Source: Magnaporthiopsis rhizophila
Taxonomy: Eukaryota; Ascomycota; Sordariomycetes; Magnaporthales; Magnaporthaceae
Assembly (NCBI GenBank): GCA_003049465.1
Contig: PYSS01000124.1
Span: 90,464 to 113,517, forward strand
Direction of reading: 5' to 3'
DNA: 23,054 nucleotides
Numbering within the stretch: the stretch's first letter is position 1; each line of letters starts with the position of its first letter. The position numbers and the translations under genes are program-made. The notes below the pieces were generated by a model. The model made no database searches. It saw only the letters and a list, made by a program, of their open reading frames with translations, and had not been told where the DNA came from. This document shows positions 19,619-23,054 of the stretch, piece after piece.

Positions 19619-22011
19619 TTATTCCAAAAGCCTCGCGACGGCCTCGTGCCCATTCTCGGCAGCCCACTGGAGCGGCGTCGAACCATCTTCATCTTGTACA
19701 TTTATATTAATTACCCCCCTCCTCAGAATTTTGAGAACCTGTCCGTATATAACCGGTTCCTCCTTTGGGATGCACCTGATATGATGAAACCAATACAATT
19801 TCGCATAAGGGAAGAAGTTGAACTGATTTGTGCAGTGCGGACTGGAACGCCTGCTTTCGTTCATAAGAAGAGGGCCCATATTGTATCCGGACTGCCCGTG
19901 GGATTCTAAAAGCCGCAATGCACGCTCAAGAACCGAGGTTAAGGCGCCCACAGTGGACTGAATGATTTTGCGTGGTGCTGTTGCGACCATTATTTGCGGA
20001 GCCACCGCAGTGGATAACTGGTTATCGAAAACCCCGTAATTGAGGTAGGTGACAATAATGTGTCCCATTGTTGCCATTGCACTGCCGAGGGTAAACATGC
20101 CGCCAAACAAGCTTCCGAGCCCGCCAAGCAGGAACTGTTTGACGCTGTGATGCACCAATCGCACCGTGAAGTCCTCCTCATCGACAGTGACAAGGCTTCC
20201 GCAGCAGGCCAGCGCTGAATAAACATCGTTGAGAAGCTGGGCCGGATTCCAATCCGTATTCCCCGGGTTCACACTTAGGGCTTCCCGTAATTGGTCTATT
20301 GTGAGGGGATAGCAAGCGGCGATGACAAGCTTGAGTGTTTTTTATTGGTAATCCTTCCCAAACGATTCCGATTTCCATAAAATGCGAAAAAATGTGCTTG
20401 GAAGACCTTTTGGCAGGTTGGCCAAGGCCTACCGAATCGCTTCGTCTGTTTTTGCGCTGCACAGAGACTCGATCTGAAGCGCAACCCAGAGGAACATTCC
20501 ATGGGCACCCCGCACCAAAACATCCTGGATCTCTAGGATAAGGTCTGGCTCCCCCATCTTCAGCTCCCCAAACACTATGCGCCTTTTCAATTCTGCATTG
20601 ATGAATTGCCCGATATCAGGATTATCGCCGGGAATTTGCAAAACGCTGGGCCTAACGAAAGCCTCTGTGCGTAATTATAAGGCGATATCGGGCTCAACTC
20701 TGAACGAAATACACACCAGAAGGGAGGATTCTTCTTAAAGCTGCCGCAATGCACGAATCAAGCTCTGCCTCTGATCATTATCGCATTCATCCAGTCCATC
20801 AACAACAACGTAGGCTCTTGTTGGCAGGGCCCTCAGGAGTAAATTCGTCACTCCATCAAGGTCCATTGTCGGAATTATCGCATCGATCAAGCCTTCGAGC
20901 CCGGCAGGGCCAGGAGGTGGGCCTAGCAGCTGCCGAGCCAGGCAGCCCATTATCGTGCATGCCTGTAAACTCTCGGAATTGTCGTATCGACAAAAAAAAT
21001 ACGCGACCGGGAGCGGTTCTTTTTGAACATGGAGGTTGAAATTATCGACCATATTGGCTAACAGGACGGACTTGCCGGACCCCAGTTTGCCAATACATAT
21101 AAATGTACAGGAACTGGGCTGGACTTTCCAGTTTTGGTACTCGTGGGCTCGATCGAGGAGGGTGGTATATCCGACCTTCCGTATCTCCTTCCAGGCCTTC
21201 TGGTAATCGTATGTCGCGCAAGCGTCGAGAATGCAAAAGTAAACCTTGAACTTTTTGCGATGCGTCTCTGACTTGGAGAACTTGAGAAGAGTTTTGACAT
21301 CCTTTGCCATAAGTGCATTCACCTCCTCTTTAATCAGCAACGCCCATGAATCGGTATCTGATTGGTAGGTCCTCAAATCCAAATCGCTGACGAACGACAT
21401 AAACTGTCCGAATATCGACTTCTGTATCAATTTCAGGTGCTAATGGCAAAGACGGACAACCACGATGAAATATTCGCATAGGTATAATTGCAGCCTTTTG
21501 GATTGTGGGTAGAGTAATGCCATCGTTTGGTAGCGGGGAGAAGACCGTCCGATGGCCATAAGGAGGGTCGACAGCTTCTCGAAATAAGAATGGAAGTTCA
21601 CCACCAACTACGAAATGTTAAAACAAAAAAGAACGTATAGGGCTGAGGAGGTGAGTGGCTTACCAATAATATCATCCTCACAAATAACCAGATGCTGCAA
21701 GCAATAATATTCTAAGAACCGCCAACCACAATATCCCCAAAAGCGGCGAACTGTTGGATGGTTTGTAGGATATTGCTGAAACGAGGCCCGAAACACCGTC
21801 CACGGTGCCCCCTTTGGGCAGTGCAACGGTCGATCTCGGCCGTTAGTCGCATAATATCGCCAGCATCTGGCGGTAATGCCAGCGCTTGGGACTTGCAGGA
21901 ACTGAAGGTCGCTTTCTGCTCGTCGGACAGGGTGGCCTCGAATTCGGAGACAGCTTGGGCCAGCCGAATCTCGGGCTTCAGCTGCGCAGCCTTTGCCAAT
22001 GCAAAAAACAT
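19619..22011 (-). pseudogene. DUF7708-like - NACHT - ankyrin protein with multiple nonsense codons
   Basis: Exon 1 (22011-21664) begins MFFALAKAAQLKPEIRLAQ and carries the typical N-terminal block of fungal NACHT-ankyrin proteins (DIMRLTAEIDR, RCFGPRFSN, QQFAAFGDIVVGGS). A 56-nt intron (21663-21608) joins in phase to YFEKLSTLLMAIGRSSPRYQ. NACHT follows, with Walker A GKLGSGKS at 21091-21068 and Walker B YVVVDGLDEC at 20812-20783, then a helical region with VRLVHHSVKQFLLGG. At least one ankyrin unit (DEDGSTPLQWAAENGHEA) comes next and is cut off at 19619. Stops lie at 21714-21712, 21442-21440, 20737-20735, 20431-20429 and 20344-20342; a further disruption is likely between 20735 and 20641. The family acts as cytoplasmic NTPase switches thought to serve in non-self recognition. 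Unlike the second RelA/SpoT gene, its Walker motifs are still intact. Confidence 0.8.
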
Positions 22012-23054
22012 GATAATACTCCTGGGTAAAACCCTTGCCGTAGGTTAGGAAATGTACGTCAAACGAAAATAGCAAAACTGTATAATATGCTTTCCTCTAT
22101 TGCTTGAGCAGCCTTGTGCGTAATTGTAAAAGGTGATCGAGGGGATGAGGGGAAGGCAGAACATCACCGGGCGGGGTTATTCGTGCGGCTAAAGGCAAAT
22201 TGGGCATCCATCTAAAACCTATCAGCTGGCACAAAGATCAAGCCGCGGGCGCGTAAGCCATTGGCTGCACCTTTCGGCCAAACAGGTGATGGCTCTGCTC
22301 CCAGTCGGCCGCACTTTCACTTTAGCTCAATTCGCCCTCCCGCCCAGGCCATTCAGAACGCCGCTCCCTGACGGTCGACCGGCTGCTTCACCTTCCCCAC
22401 TCCAGCTAGCCAAACCTACTGTTCTCCAGGCTGCTTTCAGCAGGCACGAGGCCCTTTGTTCGGGGCGACAGGGTGCCGCCTAAGCCGTCCAGAAGGAGTC
22501 CTCGCCCCGCGGGTTCAGCTGTTCAGCGTCCCCTGCAGGTGGGTGTCTCCTGCTGCTCGTCGGAGTGCTAGCCGGGGGCCAAACGTCCTCAAAGCCCAAC
22601 CTGGGACGACGGCGCCGGGTGGCGCCGTCGCACAGGGCATACCGGTTGAGCACAAGCGCCGTAGCGCGCACCGCTCCAGTGGTTGGCCGCCGCCATGATC
22701 CGCCTTGACCGAGGTGTATCTCCTACAAGGCTGCATAACGGTCCACGCGACGACGGCCGGTTCAAATAAGGGACGTCCCGGCATCCCAGCGACAGGGGCT
22801 GGGCCCGGGAGATGCAGCGAGCCCCACACACCTGGGCGCCCCGGGGGGCGGTCCAGAGGGGAGCCAGCCTTCGACGCCCGCCCCAGCGGCTGCGGGGGCC
22901 TGGAGGCTCCCGCGACCGCCGGAACGATCGCCCAATTCGGACAGTGTCCACCGTCCACCCGCCGCATCGCTACTAGGGCCCCCCCACGCTGGCGCCCGCC
23001 CCTGCCCTCTCCGAGGATTAGGCTGGGGGCGGGCGCTCGCACGGGGCATCCTTT
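22012..23054. other. Upstream flank of the NACHT-ankyrin pseudogene, then GC-rich unassigned DNA
   Basis: The first 150 bases should hold the promoter of the minus-strand pseudogene; TATAATATG occurs near 22081. From about 22430 to the end the sequence is strongly GC-rich and open in several frames on both strands (for example minus 23042-22515). These frames are rich in Arg, Pro and Gly and show no recognisable domain, which is what high GC alone produces. Confidence 0.4.

Noticed and set aside
22515..23042. 175-residue minus-strand frame in the GC-rich end
   Set aside because: High GC keeps several frames open on both strands here; composition is Arg/Pro/Gly-rich and no domain is seen.

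Overview
The window looks like genomic DNA of a filamentous ascomycete (Pezizomycotina, probably a sordariomycete). Evidence: short spliceosomal introns of 55-140 nt with GT(A/G)AGT-type donors and CTAAC/CTGAC branch sites; fungus-specific families (rhodopsin-domain membrane protein, degenerate CorA-like protein, NACHT/NB-ARC receptors with WD40, TPR or ankyrin repeats); and C-to-T-type decay resembling repeat-induced point mutation (RIP). No rRNA, tRNA or CRISPR array was seen.

Layout. 12-1609 (+): five-exon rhodopsin-domain membrane protein, the only clearly intact gene. 1987-3792 (-): decayed Ty3/Gypsy-like gag/protease remnant, with LTR-like sequence, tandem repeats and a hairpin at 4831-5280. 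5338-5538: exact 100-bp duplication around a single N, almost certainly an assembly seam. 6837-8994 (-): NLR-type gene whose first exon encodes a RelA/SpoT-like nucleotidyltransferase domain and splices in frame into an NB-ARC P-loop, followed by frame-shifted TPR repeats. 9378-10951 (+): broken CorA-like gene, head to head with it. 11637-15182 (-): a second RelA/SpoT-like domain, joined to NACHT and WD40 and heavily mutated. 16246-17292 (-): lipase-like alpha/beta-hydrolase remnant. 19619-22011 (-): DUF7708-like/NACHT/ankyrin pseudogene. The remaining stretches hold nothing I recognise.

Main point. Two neighbouring, same-strand receptors carry homologous RelA/SpoT-like N-terminal domains on two different NTPase-plus-repeat chassis (NB-ARC-TPR and NACHT-WD40). 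In fungal NLRs the N-terminal domain is normally the effector and the repeats the sensor. The arrangement therefore suggests a fungal self/non-self or immune system whose output would be an alarmone-synthetase-type or nucleotide-transferring toxin, reminiscent of bacterial toxic small alarmone synthetases. The first copy keeps the expected catalytic Asp and Glu. The second has lost the Asp, its Walker B acidic residues and its reading frame. Function is inferred; only the architecture is read from the sequence.
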